Source: a virus. From it: a stretch of DNA of 29,193 bases. Of this stretch, positions 18,696 through 26,695 are shown piece after piece. Both the position numbers and the translations under genes were made by a program. The DNA lies in IMG/VR virus record IMGVR_UViG_3300017763_000124, positions 1 to 29,193 of that record; one strand, 5' to 3'. The notes under the pieces are model-generated. The model saw only the letters and a list, made by a program, of their open reading frames with translations. It was not told where the DNA came from and ran no database searches. Numbering within the stretch: the stretch's first letter is position 1; each line of letters starts with the position of its first letter.

Positions 18696-19877
18696 TTAAT
18701 TAAACTTTTTAGTTTTGATTTTTAATTTTGAAGAATCAAGACCGCTAACAGCTTTTACTTTTAATCCATTTATAAACACTTCACCAGAAGCAGCTTGCCT
18801 AGGTTCTGTACTTATGTTTTTAGATTTAGCCATAACGTCCTTTACAGCATCGGCTTTGCCTTGCTCATAAAAATGTTGGGCTATAGTATCAGCATTACGC
18901 GCTGCATACAAAGCTTTATGATAGCCTTTAGCATCTTGTATTTCTCCTTTATCATTTAAGAACGTCTTAATAAAATTTGAAATATCAGATTGTTGCTCTG
19001 CTACCTGTGATGGGTTTTTAACACCATATCTAAACTTTTTATCACTAACGTTAAAATCAAAACCTTTGAACTCTTCGTTAAGTAATTGTTTAGTTTTTTG
19101 TTTGAAAACCTCATGCTTAGCTTCATTTGCATCTTGCTCTTCGTTGTATCGGTTGAAAAAGTCTGTAGCTTTTTGTTGGTCTTGAGTTACGCCCGGTCTC
19201 AACTTGATTTCGTCGTAGTATTTACTCTTTAAGCCTTCAAGAAAGTCTTTAGCTTTTGCAGCCTCCTCTTTAAACGCAATTTTCTTTTTGCGTATTTCTT
19301 TTGGTTCATCTATATCATCGTCATAATCAAAGTCTTCTAATAAAAGACTTACATCTTCAGAATCTAAATGTGGTTTAGTTTGTTTATAATATTCACTAAT
19401 TAAAGTTTTATTATCAACATTGGTATAATCTGCGTTAAGCCTAACGTAGTCTTCTACAGTTCCACCAGTTTCTTCCATAAAAGTAACTAGCTTGTCAATA
19501 TTTTCTGGTAGAACTCTTTGCTCTTGCACAGCTTGTTCTACTTGTTTAGTTACTTCAGTTTGTTCTTCTTCACTATTTTCAATAACAGTTAAAGGAGATT
19601 CTACTTCTTCACCGGTGGTCCGTATTTCTTCAACCACTTCTTCGCTGTTGCCACTGTCTTTGGACTCTTCGATAACAGCATTGCTATCATTTGTCTCTTG
19701 TGTTTGAACGGCATCTTTTTCTTCTTTTATTATTACTTTAGTAACTTCTGGTTCTGTCTCTATTAAAGGTTCTTTAATATTAACTTTAGTAACTTCATTA
19801 CTTGCTTTACCTAAGTTTTTAGGCTTTGAAGGTGTTTTTATTTTAAACTCTCCTTCTTGTTTTACTTCTTCTGACAT
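18696..19877 (-). CDS. Scaffold-like protein upstream of the capsid gene, 393 aa
   Basis: A strongly acidic, low-complexity N-terminal half (residues ~1-125, rich in Glu, Thr and Val) is followed by a Lys/Glu/Asp-rich helical half with few hydrophobics. It sits between portal and major capsid genes, the classic place for a scaffold in T7-, P22- and HK97-type gene orders. The C-terminus is basic (KLKIKTKKF), the end that often binds capsid protein in scaffolds. The N-terminus carries a 16-residue tandem duplication (see repeat at 19735-19796). There is no recognisable protease domain, so it is a scaffold rather than a protease-scaffold fusion. Function is inferred from position and composition; I see no family motif. 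Confidence 0.82.
   Translation of the reverse strand: MSEEVKQEGEFKIKTPSKPKNLGKASNEVTKVNIKEPLIETEPEVTKVIIKEEKDAVQTQETNDSNAVIEESKDSGNSEEVVEEIRTTGEEVESPLTVIENSEEEQTEVTKQVEQAVQEQRVLPENIDKLVTFMEETGGTVEDYVRLNADYTNVDNKTLISEYYKQTKPHLDSEDVSLLLEDFDYDDDIDEPKEIRKKKIAFKEEAAKAKDFLEGLKSKYYDEIKLRPGVTQDQQKATDFFNRYNEEQDANEAKHEVFKQKTKQLLNEEFKGFDFNVSDKKFRYGVKNPSQVAEQQSDISNFIKTFLNDKGEIQDAKGYHKALYAARNADTIAQHFYEQGKADAVKDVMAKSKNISTEPRQAASGEVFINGLKVKAVSGLDSSKLKIKTKKFN
19735..19796 (-). repeat. 48-base-period imperfect duplication in the scaffold gene
   Basis: The 14-mer ACTTTAGTAACTTC (plus strand) occurs at 19735-19748 and 19783-19796. It encodes EVTKVNIKE at residues 28-36 and EVTKVIIKE at 44-52 of the scaffold-like protein. 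The period is 48 bases (16 codons), so the frame is kept. It looks like a recent in-frame duplication in a disordered acidic region. Confidence 0.75.
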
Positions 19878-19910
19878 AATATAATAGTATAAAATTAAAG
19901 GATTTTATTT

Positions 19911-22328
19911 TCAACGAGGTTCAAACTGTTCGAGTCCAAATCCTCCTAGTGAGTCAAATCCAGATGACTCAAAGTTTTTAGGTAGTTCATCGTTTTGACG
20001 TTGCGAAATCATTTCTGATTGTTGCGTACCTATGATTCTAGCACGCTCGTCTTTACGATTTTCTATTTCTTGTTCTTTAGATTTTTCAACATCAGCTCTA
20101 GCTCTAGCTAACTGTATGTTGTAATTAAATTCCTCAGCCATTAACTCTCTTTTTATTTGAGCTTCTGTCTGCATACGTTGTATTTCAAACTGTGATTTAG
20201 CTTGTTCAATACTAACTTTTTCCTGTGTAAGCGCTTGTTGTTTTTGAACTTCAGCCATAGCTGCTTGTTCAGCAGCTTGAGCGTTAGCCTGCGCTTGCGC
20301 TTGTATGTTTGCTTGTTGAGCTTCTTGCTCTCTTTGTCTTTTTTTCTTTTGGCTTAACTTAAGATATTGATTAGCTAGTTTTATGTTACTTATCTGCCTA
20401 ATGTCAATAGCGTCTTCTAAACCAATTTGCCCCGCTTGTAAAGCTATTTGTATATTTTTTTCTAATGTTTGCTTTTCTTCTTCTTCAGGTTCAAGCTCTA
20501 AAAATATACCAAACTCATGCATATTCAATTGATCTACTTCGGTTAACGTAGCAACATTAAAAGAATTTATAGAGTTTAATAAAGCTTCTCTTGTTAAAGG
20601 GAAATTAAGCATATCTCCAATACGCAAACTAATGTTCTCAGCAGATCGTATAGTTAAATACATCAAAGACTGTAATATATGTTTAGTAGCTACATTAGAA
20701 GCTGCTGCTGCTAGTTTTTGTAAACCAACTAAAGCATCTTTAGAAGGTTGACTACCATCTCTAGCCTCGTTAAGCCCGGTAACATCTCTAATCATTTGCA
20801 AGTAATACTGATACGTTTGTATTAACGCTTGTATTTTTGCCATACCAGAAGACGTTTGTAACTCTTGAATAGGTACTTTACCTCTATTGGGATCGCCATC
20901 TTGAGTTAAACTTCTACCTACAATACTACCAGTTTGGAAGTACATGTTTAAAGCTTCTTGCGGATTATAGTTTGTGCCATTGCCAAGATCAACTTCTGCT
21001 AAACCATCTACGTCTACAAATACACCATCAGGTACCATACGCGCTAGTACTTGTTGTATTTTTAAATGTGTTAACTGTATCATATCAGCAAAACCAATGC
21101 ATTTACTTACAAGCGACTCTATGCGACCTTTATACATTCTAGGTGCGGATATACTATAATTCATTTGCACTTTGGTCTGGTTGCTGTAAGGTCTTGTCAT
21201 GTTTTCAGCAAGTTCCCATTTAAGCATTTTTTCATGCCCAAGTATTTTAGCGCCACTATATAAAACTTCTATAGCTCTGTGGACTCTATTAAAGTTATCG
21301 CTTTCAGGCGGATCAAACGTGTCTGGCTTCTCTAAAGCTTTTTCTAAACCCTGGTCTGTTTGCTTTATTTTAAATACTTGATTTTGATATGTTTTATATT
21401 CAAAATACAAAACTTGTATTTGATTGTAATCATCATCTTGCGCATAGTAATTTCTAGTATAATTAGAATTACCAGGATATTTTTCTATTTCTTTTAAATC
21501 ATAATCTGTTAAATTAGGAAACTGTTTTTTTAGTTCTTCAAGACTAATACTTTTAACTTCACCAGCATAATATATATCTTCAAAGTTAGGATCTTCCGTG
21601 TAAGAATATACTAAATTAACAGGATCTACATAGTCAACAGTAATTCCATTGGCTAAATTAAAATCTGTTTTAACAGCTGATACACCTAAAACCGCTAAAT
21701 CGTAAGCTAAACGCTTTTTTGTTTCCTCGTATTTATTATAATTAAAAACGTTAGATATAGCTTCTTCCTCTGCTATTTCAATAGCTTGCTTGTAATTTAA
21801 TTGAATATATAAATCTAATTCTTCTTTACTTTCAGGTAAACTAGTTGGATCAGAAGTGTTAAAAAGATCAATGCCAAGATTCTGTTGTATAGATTCTAAA
21901 AGCGGTTTAGCGTTCATATCTCTAAGTATGTTCGCGGCGTAATTAGTTCTTTCTTTTAAAGCGTAAGGATCAGATGCAAATGATTTTATTTCATAGCCTT
22001 TATCAGTCATACCGTTAACAACAATATCTACAAACTTAGATAAAACAGCTACTGGTTTCCAGTCTAAATTTAAATAAGATAAATCACCGTTAATAGATAA
22101 TTCATCTTTGTATTTTTGAACAGATTGTTCACCTCTAGCGTAAAGTCTTAAATTATGAAAATACTGCCAGTTGTTTCCAAAGCGACCACCAGCACCTAAG
22201 CCTCTGTCACCGCGGAACCATTCTCCTTCTATAGCTCTACCAACTTGAAGACCGTAGTCGTATGTTGATTTCTCTACGTCTGGTACTACCTGACTTGGAA
22301 AAGAACTATTAACATTAGTGTAAACCAT
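19911..22328 (-). CDS. Portal protein, 805 aa
   Basis: The gene directly follows the large terminase (stop codon adjacent to this ATG) and precedes scaffold and capsid, the standard portal position. The length is in the range of large podoviral portals (N4- or P22-like sizes rather than T7's ~540 aa). The sequence shows a Trp/Tyr-rich N-terminal region (ARGEQSVQKYKDEL, LNLDWKPVAVLSKFVDIVVN), the central acidic alpha/beta body, and a segment at about 500-600 with TGLNEARDGSQPSKDALVGL. Similar GLNEARDG segments are familiar from marine phage portals. The last ~160 residues are a Gln/Ala/Glu-rich coiled coil (QANIQAQAQANAQAAEQAAM), fitting a barrel or internal core contact, ending in a short Gly/Phe tail. 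It stops with TGA, so TGA is a true stop in this genome. Confidence 0.9.
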   Translation of the reverse strand: MVYTNVNSSFPSQVVPDVEKSTYDYGLQVGRAIEGEWFRGDRGLGAGGRFGNNWQYFHNLRLYARGEQSVQKYKDELSINGDLSYLNLDWKPVAVLSKFVDIVVNGMTDKGYEIKSFASDPYALKERTNYAANILRDMNAKPLLESIQQNLGIDLFNTSDPTSLPESKEELDLYIQLNYKQAIEIAEEEAISNVFNYNKYEETKKRLAYDLAVLGVSAVKTDFNLANGITVDYVDPVNLVYSYTEDPNFEDIYYAGEVKSISLEELKKQFPNLTDYDLKEIEKYPGNSNYTRNYYAQDDDYNQIQVLYFEYKTYQNQVFKIKQTDQGLEKALEKPDTFDPPESDNFNRVHRAIEVLYSGAKILGHEKMLKWELAENMTRPYSNQTKVQMNYSISAPRMYKGRIESLVSKCIGFADMIQLTHLKIQQVLARMVPDGVFVDVDGLAEVDLGNGTNYNPQEALNMYFQTGSIVGRSLTQDGDPNRGKVPIQELQTSSGMAKIQALIQTYQYYLQMIRDVTGLNEARDGSQPSKDALVGLQKLAAAASNVATKHILQSLMYLTIRSAENISLRIGDMLNFPLTREALLNSINSFNVATLTEVDQLNMHEFGIFLELEPEEEEKQTLEKNIQIALQAGQIGLEDAIDIRQISNIKLANQYLKLSQKKKRQREQEAQQANIQAQAQANAQAAEQAAMAEVQKQQALTQEKVSIEQAKSQFEIQRMQTEAQIKRELMAEEFNYNIQLARARADVEKSKEQEIENRKDERARIIGTQQSEMISQRQNDELPKNFESSGFDSLGGFGLEQFEPR

Positions 22329-24533
22329 CTATTTTATTATTTTTGAAATATTACCTTGGTTATCAAATTTTTTAAAACCTAAAGAAACAATATTTTTTTT
22401 ACCTATATTTATAGGCGTATATCTGTTTTTATTACACGCCATTATTGCTAAACCAGAACTAATAGAAGCATCGTGCTTTGTTCTATTGTTTATATTAAAC
22501 TTAGCCCAGTCTTCTAATGTTTCTTGAAAATACATATTACCGTATGCAGTTTCTTTTAATCCGACAAAATCTTCTATATAAGATTCTATAGCAGCAGCGT
22601 GTGCTTGTTTAATGTCTTCTGACGAGTTAGGTATTCCACCTATTTCTCTTTCCGCTACAGACAGTTTTAATTTATCTGGTCTGTTCATTGAAAAAGCTCT
22701 GTAACCTCTACGTTTTAAATAGTATAAAAGTCTAGGTTTGTTATTTTCTGCTAATATCGGCATGCTATAAAAATGCAAAGCCATTAATACGTCTTCAAAA
22801 AATATTTCAGCCGTGGGTGGTCTTGATATATATTCCAAGAAAAACATATTAGCAGGTACATTTTCCATAGAAAATTTTGTAAGCCCATGAAGAGCTCCGT
22901 TAGATCCTCTGTTATCTACCGTGCCTGATATATCATAAGAGTCACAACCAAAAGCACCGCAATGTTCATTACCAGGAAATTTAACTCCATTTTTTATTAT
23001 TACACGATTTTGTAATTCTGCAGGCGGTACCCAAGAAACTAGAAACCTACCATTTTTATTTGGCATAAAATTAACAATAGTATCTTTAATACCACCTTGC
23101 CAAACAAAGTTACCTCTAGTTACTAACTTAGAGTTATCAGACTCATCATTATAATCTATCTGCTCGTATATTTTAGTTAGATTAAACAAAGACTGTTTTG
23201 TCTCATCTCTAAAAGCGTGTTGCTCTGTACGAGGAAACTGCCTGTAATATTCGTTTAAACTGTCTTGATCACCTTTTAGACCATCAACTTCGTTTTCCCA
23301 GTGGTTTATAACACCTACTTCAATTTGAAGCCCGTCTGAACCTTCAACTGGTTTTGTCGGCGTATCAAAGACAGGGTGTCCATAAGTATCAATGAATCCT
23401 TCGTAGTTCCACTCCATAGGTATGAACAAAGAATATAATCCTGAGCTAGTCTGTCCGTTGCGGTTTCTTCGTGTGACATCTGATGCATAGTATAATTTCT
23501 TAAAATTCTCACCGCCTTTATCTAAAGCGTTTGATGTTGAGCCCATCATACATTTGCCTACAACTCTACTACCTAATCGCAGTGTGGTTTTTGTAACCCT
23601 CCAGTTGTTCAATATGTTATCAGGTCTTTCCCATTTACCAGATTCATCGTGTACTAACAGTTTTAGTTTTTCGCCATCATAGCTGTTGTCACCTGTATTT
23701 TTCCAGTCAATAGTAGTATCAAGTCCTACAACTTCTTCTGCGGTTTCACCTTGATCAAGCTTACGTCTGGTAAGCTTAGACGCGGGGACTCTATAAGCAA
23801 GTTCCGTTTTTGGTCGGTCCATACCGTCTTGTATGGGTCGAAAGAAGAACGGATAGTTGATAGATATCGGTACGACTTTGTCGGTAAACATTTTTTTAGC
23901 ATCAGCCCCTGACTTTGATAATATGCCAAATCTTGCATCGCTTGATATCGTAGCGAGGTTGACTGTTTCACCCGATGCCATGAATGAAAAACCAGAGCGT
24001 CTGTTTTTAAGGTAGCACATACCATAACATCTTTGGTCTGCTTTACAAGCTTCCCAGAATATAAAGAATAATCTGTTTGACTCCCTAAAGTCTGCTGCCC
24101 CAACGTCAATTTTAGACCACTGCAAGTACATGTAGTGAGTGCCAGTAATATAAGTAGCAATGTCTTTATTGTTGAACCAATAACCTTCGTCACGCCGTTT
24201 AAACTCTTCATCAATATACCCATACCATCTTTCTTTGAAGTGCTCTGGGTATTTATTCCACTCAAATACACTTTTTATTTTATTTAATTCTTTAGGATAT
24301 TCTTCTCTAGACCATTTGTACTTATCCTTATTTAGTTTATCTTTAAAAGGTGGTAACGCTATTTTAAGGTTTTGTATTTCATATACTTCACCTATTTGAC
24401 CAGTCTTACTTATAACAACCACATCATGTTCTTTGTTATAACCGTACTCCCACTTTTTGCTTTTGTTATTTCTTTTAAGCACGTGGGGTTTTATGTGATC
24501 TGTAAGTACAGTAAATAAAATTTGTTTGTACAT
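22329..24533 (-). CDS. terL: Terminase large subunit, 734 aa
   Basis: This is the ATPase-nuclease packaging motor that acts at the portal. The ATPase half shows a deviant Walker A-like segment KNRRSGFS at residues 176-183 (instead of GxxxxGKT/S), a Walker B segment KLLVHDE at 291-297 (D296, catalytic E297), and a coupling motif GSTSN at ~331-335. The nuclease half starts near 525 with GCDSYDISGT (D531/D534 as likely metal ligands) and continues through a conserved stretch RPPTAEIFFEDVLMALHFY at ~571-589. The long N-terminal extension (~150 residues before Walker A) and total length exceed the usual 450-600 aa. It starts with TAATG overlap with the preceding gene, which suggests translational coupling. 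The identity is secure; packaging type cannot be told from one sequence. Confidence 0.93.
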   Translation of the reverse strand: MYKQILFTVLTDHIKPHVLKRNNKSKKWEYGYNKEHDVVVISKTGQIGEVYEIQNLKIALPPFKDKLNKDKYKWSREEYPKELNKIKSVFEWNKYPEHFKERWYGYIDEEFKRRDEGYWFNNKDIATYITGTHYMYLQWSKIDVGAADFRESNRLFFIFWEACKADQRCYGMCYLKNRRSGFSFMASGETVNLATISSDARFGILSKSGADAKKMFTDKVVPISINYPFFFRPIQDGMDRPKTELAYRVPASKLTRRKLDQGETAEEVVGLDTTIDWKNTGDNSYDGEKLKLLVHDESGKWERPDNILNNWRVTKTTLRLGSRVVGKCMMGSTSNALDKGGENFKKLYYASDVTRRNRNGQTSSGLYSLFIPMEWNYEGFIDTYGHPVFDTPTKPVEGSDGLQIEVGVINHWENEVDGLKGDQDSLNEYYRQFPRTEQHAFRDETKQSLFNLTKIYEQIDYNDESDNSKLVTRGNFVWQGGIKDTIVNFMPNKNGRFLVSWVPPAELQNRVIIKNGVKFPGNEHCGAFGCDSYDISGTVDNRGSNGALHGLTKFSMENVPANMFFLEYISRPPTAEIFFEDVLMALHFYSMPILAENNKPRLLYYLKRRGYRAFSMNRPDKLKLSVAEREIGGIPNSSEDIKQAHAAAIESYIEDFVGLKETAYGNMYFQETLEDWAKFNINNRTKHDASISSGLAIMACNKNRYTPINIGKKNIVSLGFKKFDNQGNISKIIK

Positions 24534-24805
24534 TACTTAGATCTACCTTCTGCAAAACCCTGAAAGGATTTTTGTTTGCTATCACTTAGCTTGTCTTCAA
24601 GCATATTTTTTTCTTCTTCAATGCGGTTAAGTATTTCAAATGCATCGAATATAGCTAACTTTTTTGTTGCAGCCGCGTTCTTTAAACGATCAGCCGAGAT
24701 GTCATCATCTGAATCTACAATAGGTTCTTTAGCTACCTTAATTAATTCCTCAACTGCTCTTTGCCCAGCTTGGATTATATTCAACTTGGTTTTCTTGGTG
24801 CTCAT
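24533..24805 (-). CDS. terS: Probable small terminase subunit, 90 aa
   Basis: This small helical, charged protein (ADRLKNAAATKKLAIFDAFE, then coiled-coil EEEKNMLEDKLSDSK) ends GFAEGRSK. It is read immediately before terL, with its stop overlapping the terL start in TAATG. Small terminase subunits are short, helical and usually precede terL, so the assignment rests on position, size and helical character; I cannot see a definite helix-turn-helix. Its first 56 bases overlap the end of the GroES-like gene in another frame. The next internal methionine would remove most of the protein, so the overlap is probably real. It could instead be an accessory packaging factor. Confidence 0.72.
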   Translation of the reverse strand: MSTKKTKLNIIQAGQRAVEELIKVAKEPIVDSDDDISADRLKNAAATKKLAIFDAFEILNRIEEEKNMLEDKLSDSKQKSFQGFAEGRSK

Positions 24806-25355
24806 ACTTAATTACAATATCATTTGATTTCATACAATAAAGCCGTTGGTTATTCACGATAAACTCAAACTCACTGTTGGGTGTAAACCCTATAGTATCT
24901 CCCTCGTTTATTCCTTTAGCTTCTAAGGACTTATTACCGTATTTTAATACACCAATAAGCTTTTGCTCTTTATCGAGCTCTAGATCATTATTATTTTCAA
25001 GCGGCATAGCAAAGCATCTATCAGCAAACGCGTGCCATTTGTATATTTTTTTATATAAATATATTTGATCTATTTGACAAAAGTAAAGATCGTTTTTAAA
25101 AAACTTACTACTATTAACTTCTTTACCTTTTATATTATAATATCTTCTAAATATATTATGATGAACTATAATCTCATCTCCTTCCTCTATAGGTGTTTCA
25201 AAAGCAAGTGGTGTAGAAACTACAATAGCTCTATTACTTACAAACTTATGTTTATCTATACTTGTGTTTAACAAAAGTTCTTTACCATTTACATTTATAG
25301 AATTATCATAAATTTTACCAACCGGTTTTATAATAAAATTATATACGCTTTTCAT
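24750..25355 (-). CDS. GroES-like cochaperonin with two tandem Cpn10 domains, 201 aa
   Basis: Domain 2 (about residues 104-186) matches GroES layout: WHAFADRCFAMPLE for the first strands, KLIGVLKYG for the middle strand, then INEGDTIGF, FEFIVNNQRLYCMKSNDIVI for the C-terminal strands. Domain 1 (about 6-103) repeats it: FIIKPVGKIYDN, a loop with hydrophobic LLL at 27-29 followed by NTS, then IVVSTP, IEEGDEIIV, and DLYFCQIDQIYLY. GroES monomers are ~97 aa, so this is a double-length protein. A LLL loop in domain 1 would be the GroEL-binding mobile loop; domain 2 has a shorter polar loop. T4 gp31 is a known phage cochaperonin for capsid folding, and the location next to head genes suits that role. 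The double-domain reading is my inference by eye. Confidence 0.78.
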   Translation of the reverse strand: MKSVYNFIIKPVGKIYDNSINVNGKELLLNTSIDKHKFVSNRAIVVSTPLAFETPIEEGDEIIVHHNIFRRYYNIKGKEVNSSKFFKNDLYFCQIDQIYLYKKIYKWHAFADRCFAMPLENNNDLELDKEQKLIGVLKYGNKSLEAKGINEGDTIGFTPNSEFEFIVNNQRLYCMKSNDIVIKYEHQENQVEYNPSWAKSS

Positions 25356-25582
25356 TAATATTCTAAATCATACTCAACAGATATAGCCATGTTAGAATTA
25401 AATTTCTTCCATGGCAATACCTCGTTGTTTTTCTTTATATGAATATTATAAGAACTATCATGGTCTTCAAATAAAATATGCGATATTTCGTGACCACCAT
25501 ATACCTGCTGACCCACTGAATAATGCATCGCATCGTTTTTATAATCAGAACCAATACTGATTTTTCTTATAACAGAATTCAT
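25355..25582 (-). CDS. Small conserved phage protein before the cochaperonin, 75 aa
   Basis: I know no function. The protein is mostly beta, with the pattern RKISIGSDYKNDAMHYSVGQ at the N-terminus and NSNMAISVEYDLEY at the C-terminus. I recall similar proteins beginning this way in uncultured marine phages. Its stop overlaps the cochaperonin start by one base (TAATG), so the two are translationally coupled, which hints at a joint role in chaperonin-dependent folding or capsid assembly. No signal peptide or membrane segment. Confidence 0.78.
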   Translation of the reverse strand: MNSVIRKISIGSDYKNDAMHYSVGQQVYGGHEISHILFEDHDSSYNIHIKKNNEVLPWKKFNSNMAISVEYDLEY

Positions 25583-25583
25583 T

Positions 25584-25856
25584 TTAGTCTTCTGCTTTAA
25601 CTACAGCTAGTTCACCTTCGTCTTCTTCTTTTTCGATTTCAGTGTACGTACCATCTTCTAAATTAATATTAATAGCTCCGTATGTTTCTTCTAGTTGTTT
25701 TTTAGTATCTTCGATACCTTCGTTAATACCAGCGATCTTATGAAGCAGTGAATGTTTGTTTGCTTCTAACTGGCCGATCTGATTTACAACAATACTTAAT
25801 TGTGATTGTTGTTCTTTAATAGTTTTAAGCTCTTCAGCTGTAATTGAATTTGACAT
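25584..25856 (-). CDS. Coiled-coil protein with acidic tail, 90 aa
   Basis: Residues ~7-60 form an uninterrupted charged helix (ELKTIKEQQSQLSIVVNQIG, then LEANKHSLLHKIAGINEGIE) with heptad-like hydrophobics, so a homodimeric coiled coil is likely. The C-terminal 25 residues are highly acidic (IEKEEDEGELAVVKAED). The shape (helical hairpin-like segment plus acidic tail) recalls prefoldin-like or small scaffold-like proteins, but I cannot assign a family. It is read just before the 75-aa protein and the cochaperonin with one-base spacing, and after a palindromic 25-base gap. The start at 25856 follows the A/T-only leader TTAAATTAAATTAA. Confidence 0.8.
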   Translation of the reverse strand: MSNSITAEELKTIKEQQSQLSIVVNQIGQLEANKHSLLHKIAGINEGIEDTKKQLEETYGAININLEDGTYTEIEKEEDEGELAVVKAED

Positions 25857-25868
25857 TTAATTTAATTT

Positions 25869-25882
25869 AAGTTATTTAACTT
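25869..25882. promoter_or_regulatory. Perfect 14-bp palindrome in the gap before the coiled-coil gene
   Basis: AAGTTATTTAACTT is a perfect inverted repeat (6-bp arms, 2-base centre). It sits in the 25-base gap between the 3-TM holin-like gene stop and the next start, partly overlapping that stop codon. It could be an operator half-site pair or a weak RNA hairpin. In AT-rich DNA such a match may also be chance, so confidence is low. Confidence 0.25.
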
Positions 25883-26280
25883 TACTTATTATTACTTATT
25901 TTTTTACCTTTTTCCCACGTACGACCCACAAAGTAAGCGCCATACACAGTTATTAATAGCGACTGGAATATAGGTATATAATCCTCTGCTATTGAAAACT
26001 CTCCTATGTTACCATCAAAAAATGCTAATACAGAAAATATAAAGGTAAGGTATATAAGAACCATTGGCCTTATATTCTTAGACAAGAAGGAATCGGACTT
26101 CATATCCGACTCCCATCTTGCTGTTACCTGATCTTGAGCGTCTTTATCCGCTTGCTCTAGCAGCTCTTCAACTTTTTGTTTAGCTGCAAGTCTTTCTTCA
26201 TCAGTAGTTACTAGATCATCTATTACTTGACCTATATCTTTGATGAGACCTCCAGTTATAAATTGAAGAATTTTTTTCAT
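25882..26280 (-). CDS. Holin-like 3-TM family protein, 132 aa
   Basis: The N-terminal ~60 residues are a charged amphipathic helix (DLVTTDEERLAAKQKVEELL, then QVTARWESDM). The segment KSDSFLSKNIRPMVLIYLTF leads into a transmembrane helix at ~71-88, and a second one lies at ~102-119. This order matches the gene-transfer-agent/phage holin family GTA_holin_3TM, whose typical pattern is TTDEER...K then RWxxDMxSDxxLSKxIRP. Such proteins form inner-membrane lesions that release the endolysin. It sits downstream of the M15-type peptidase gene in the same lysis/accessory cassette. Family assignment is from recalled motif; function as holin is inferred. Confidence 0.82.
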   Translation of the reverse strand: MKKILQFITGGLIKDIGQVIDDLVTTDEERLAAKQKVEELLEQADKDAQDQVTARWESDMKSDSFLSKNIRPMVLIYLTFIFSVLAFFDGNIGEFSIAEDYIPIFQSLLITVYGAYFVGRTWEKGKKISNNK

Positions 26281-26685
26281 TTATTTTTTATCAATTGAAG
26301 TTGTAATATATTTTTTCCCATCTAATTCTTTAGAAGGAATAAGACCTGTGTAATTTGGATTAGAGGTTGTAGGATCTTGCATATCTCTAAGATCTGAACC
26401 AGCTTGTTTGATAATTTCACCTTCAACATCTCTAACTTGTGGATTACCAATCCCATAACCGTGATCTCCAAACGTGATAGGTTTTGAGGTTACTTTTCTT
26501 ACTGTCCCTGTTACTCCAGCAGCGTCAGCTTTAAAGTCTTTTGGTATTGGATTACCAAACTCATCTAAGTTTGTTTTTTTAGCTACAGAATCCATATGAA
26601 CTGCTGATCCTTCTGCCATATATCCTACAGCTTTGTTTGTTGTTTGACCTTTCATAAAAGTTACAGGTCCTTTTTTATATGCCAT
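26281..26685 (-). CDS. Small basic protein of unknown function, 134 aa
   Basis: I do not recognise it. It is Lys/Gly/Thr/Asp-rich with few hydrophobic stretches and no membrane segment, so probably largely disordered. The N-terminus reads AYKKGPVTFMKG and the C-terminus DGKKYITTSIDKK. It ends directly before the 3-TM holin-like gene with no gap and follows the zincin gene, so it is part of the lysis/accessory operon. A minor virion or host-interaction role is equally possible. Confidence 0.72.
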   Translation of the reverse strand: MAYKKGPVTFMKGQTTNKAVGYMAEGSAVHMDSVAKKTNLDEFGNPIPKDFKADAAGVTGTVRKVTSKPITFGDHGYGIGNPQVRDVEGEIIKQAGSDLRDMQDPTTSNPNYTGLIPSKELDGKKYITTSIDKK

Positions 26686-26695
26686 TTTATTTGTT

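Noticed and set aside
23315-24271. Minus-strand frames of 65 and 181 aa inside the terminase gene
   Set aside because: Alternative frames of terL, whose own frame carries the Walker B, coupling and nuclease motifs.
24576-25271. Plus-strand frames opposite terS and the cochaperonin gene, including a Ser-rich one
   Set aside because: Antisense of Lys/Glu/Asp-rich genes gives Ser/Phe/Leu-rich shadows; no evidence of coding.
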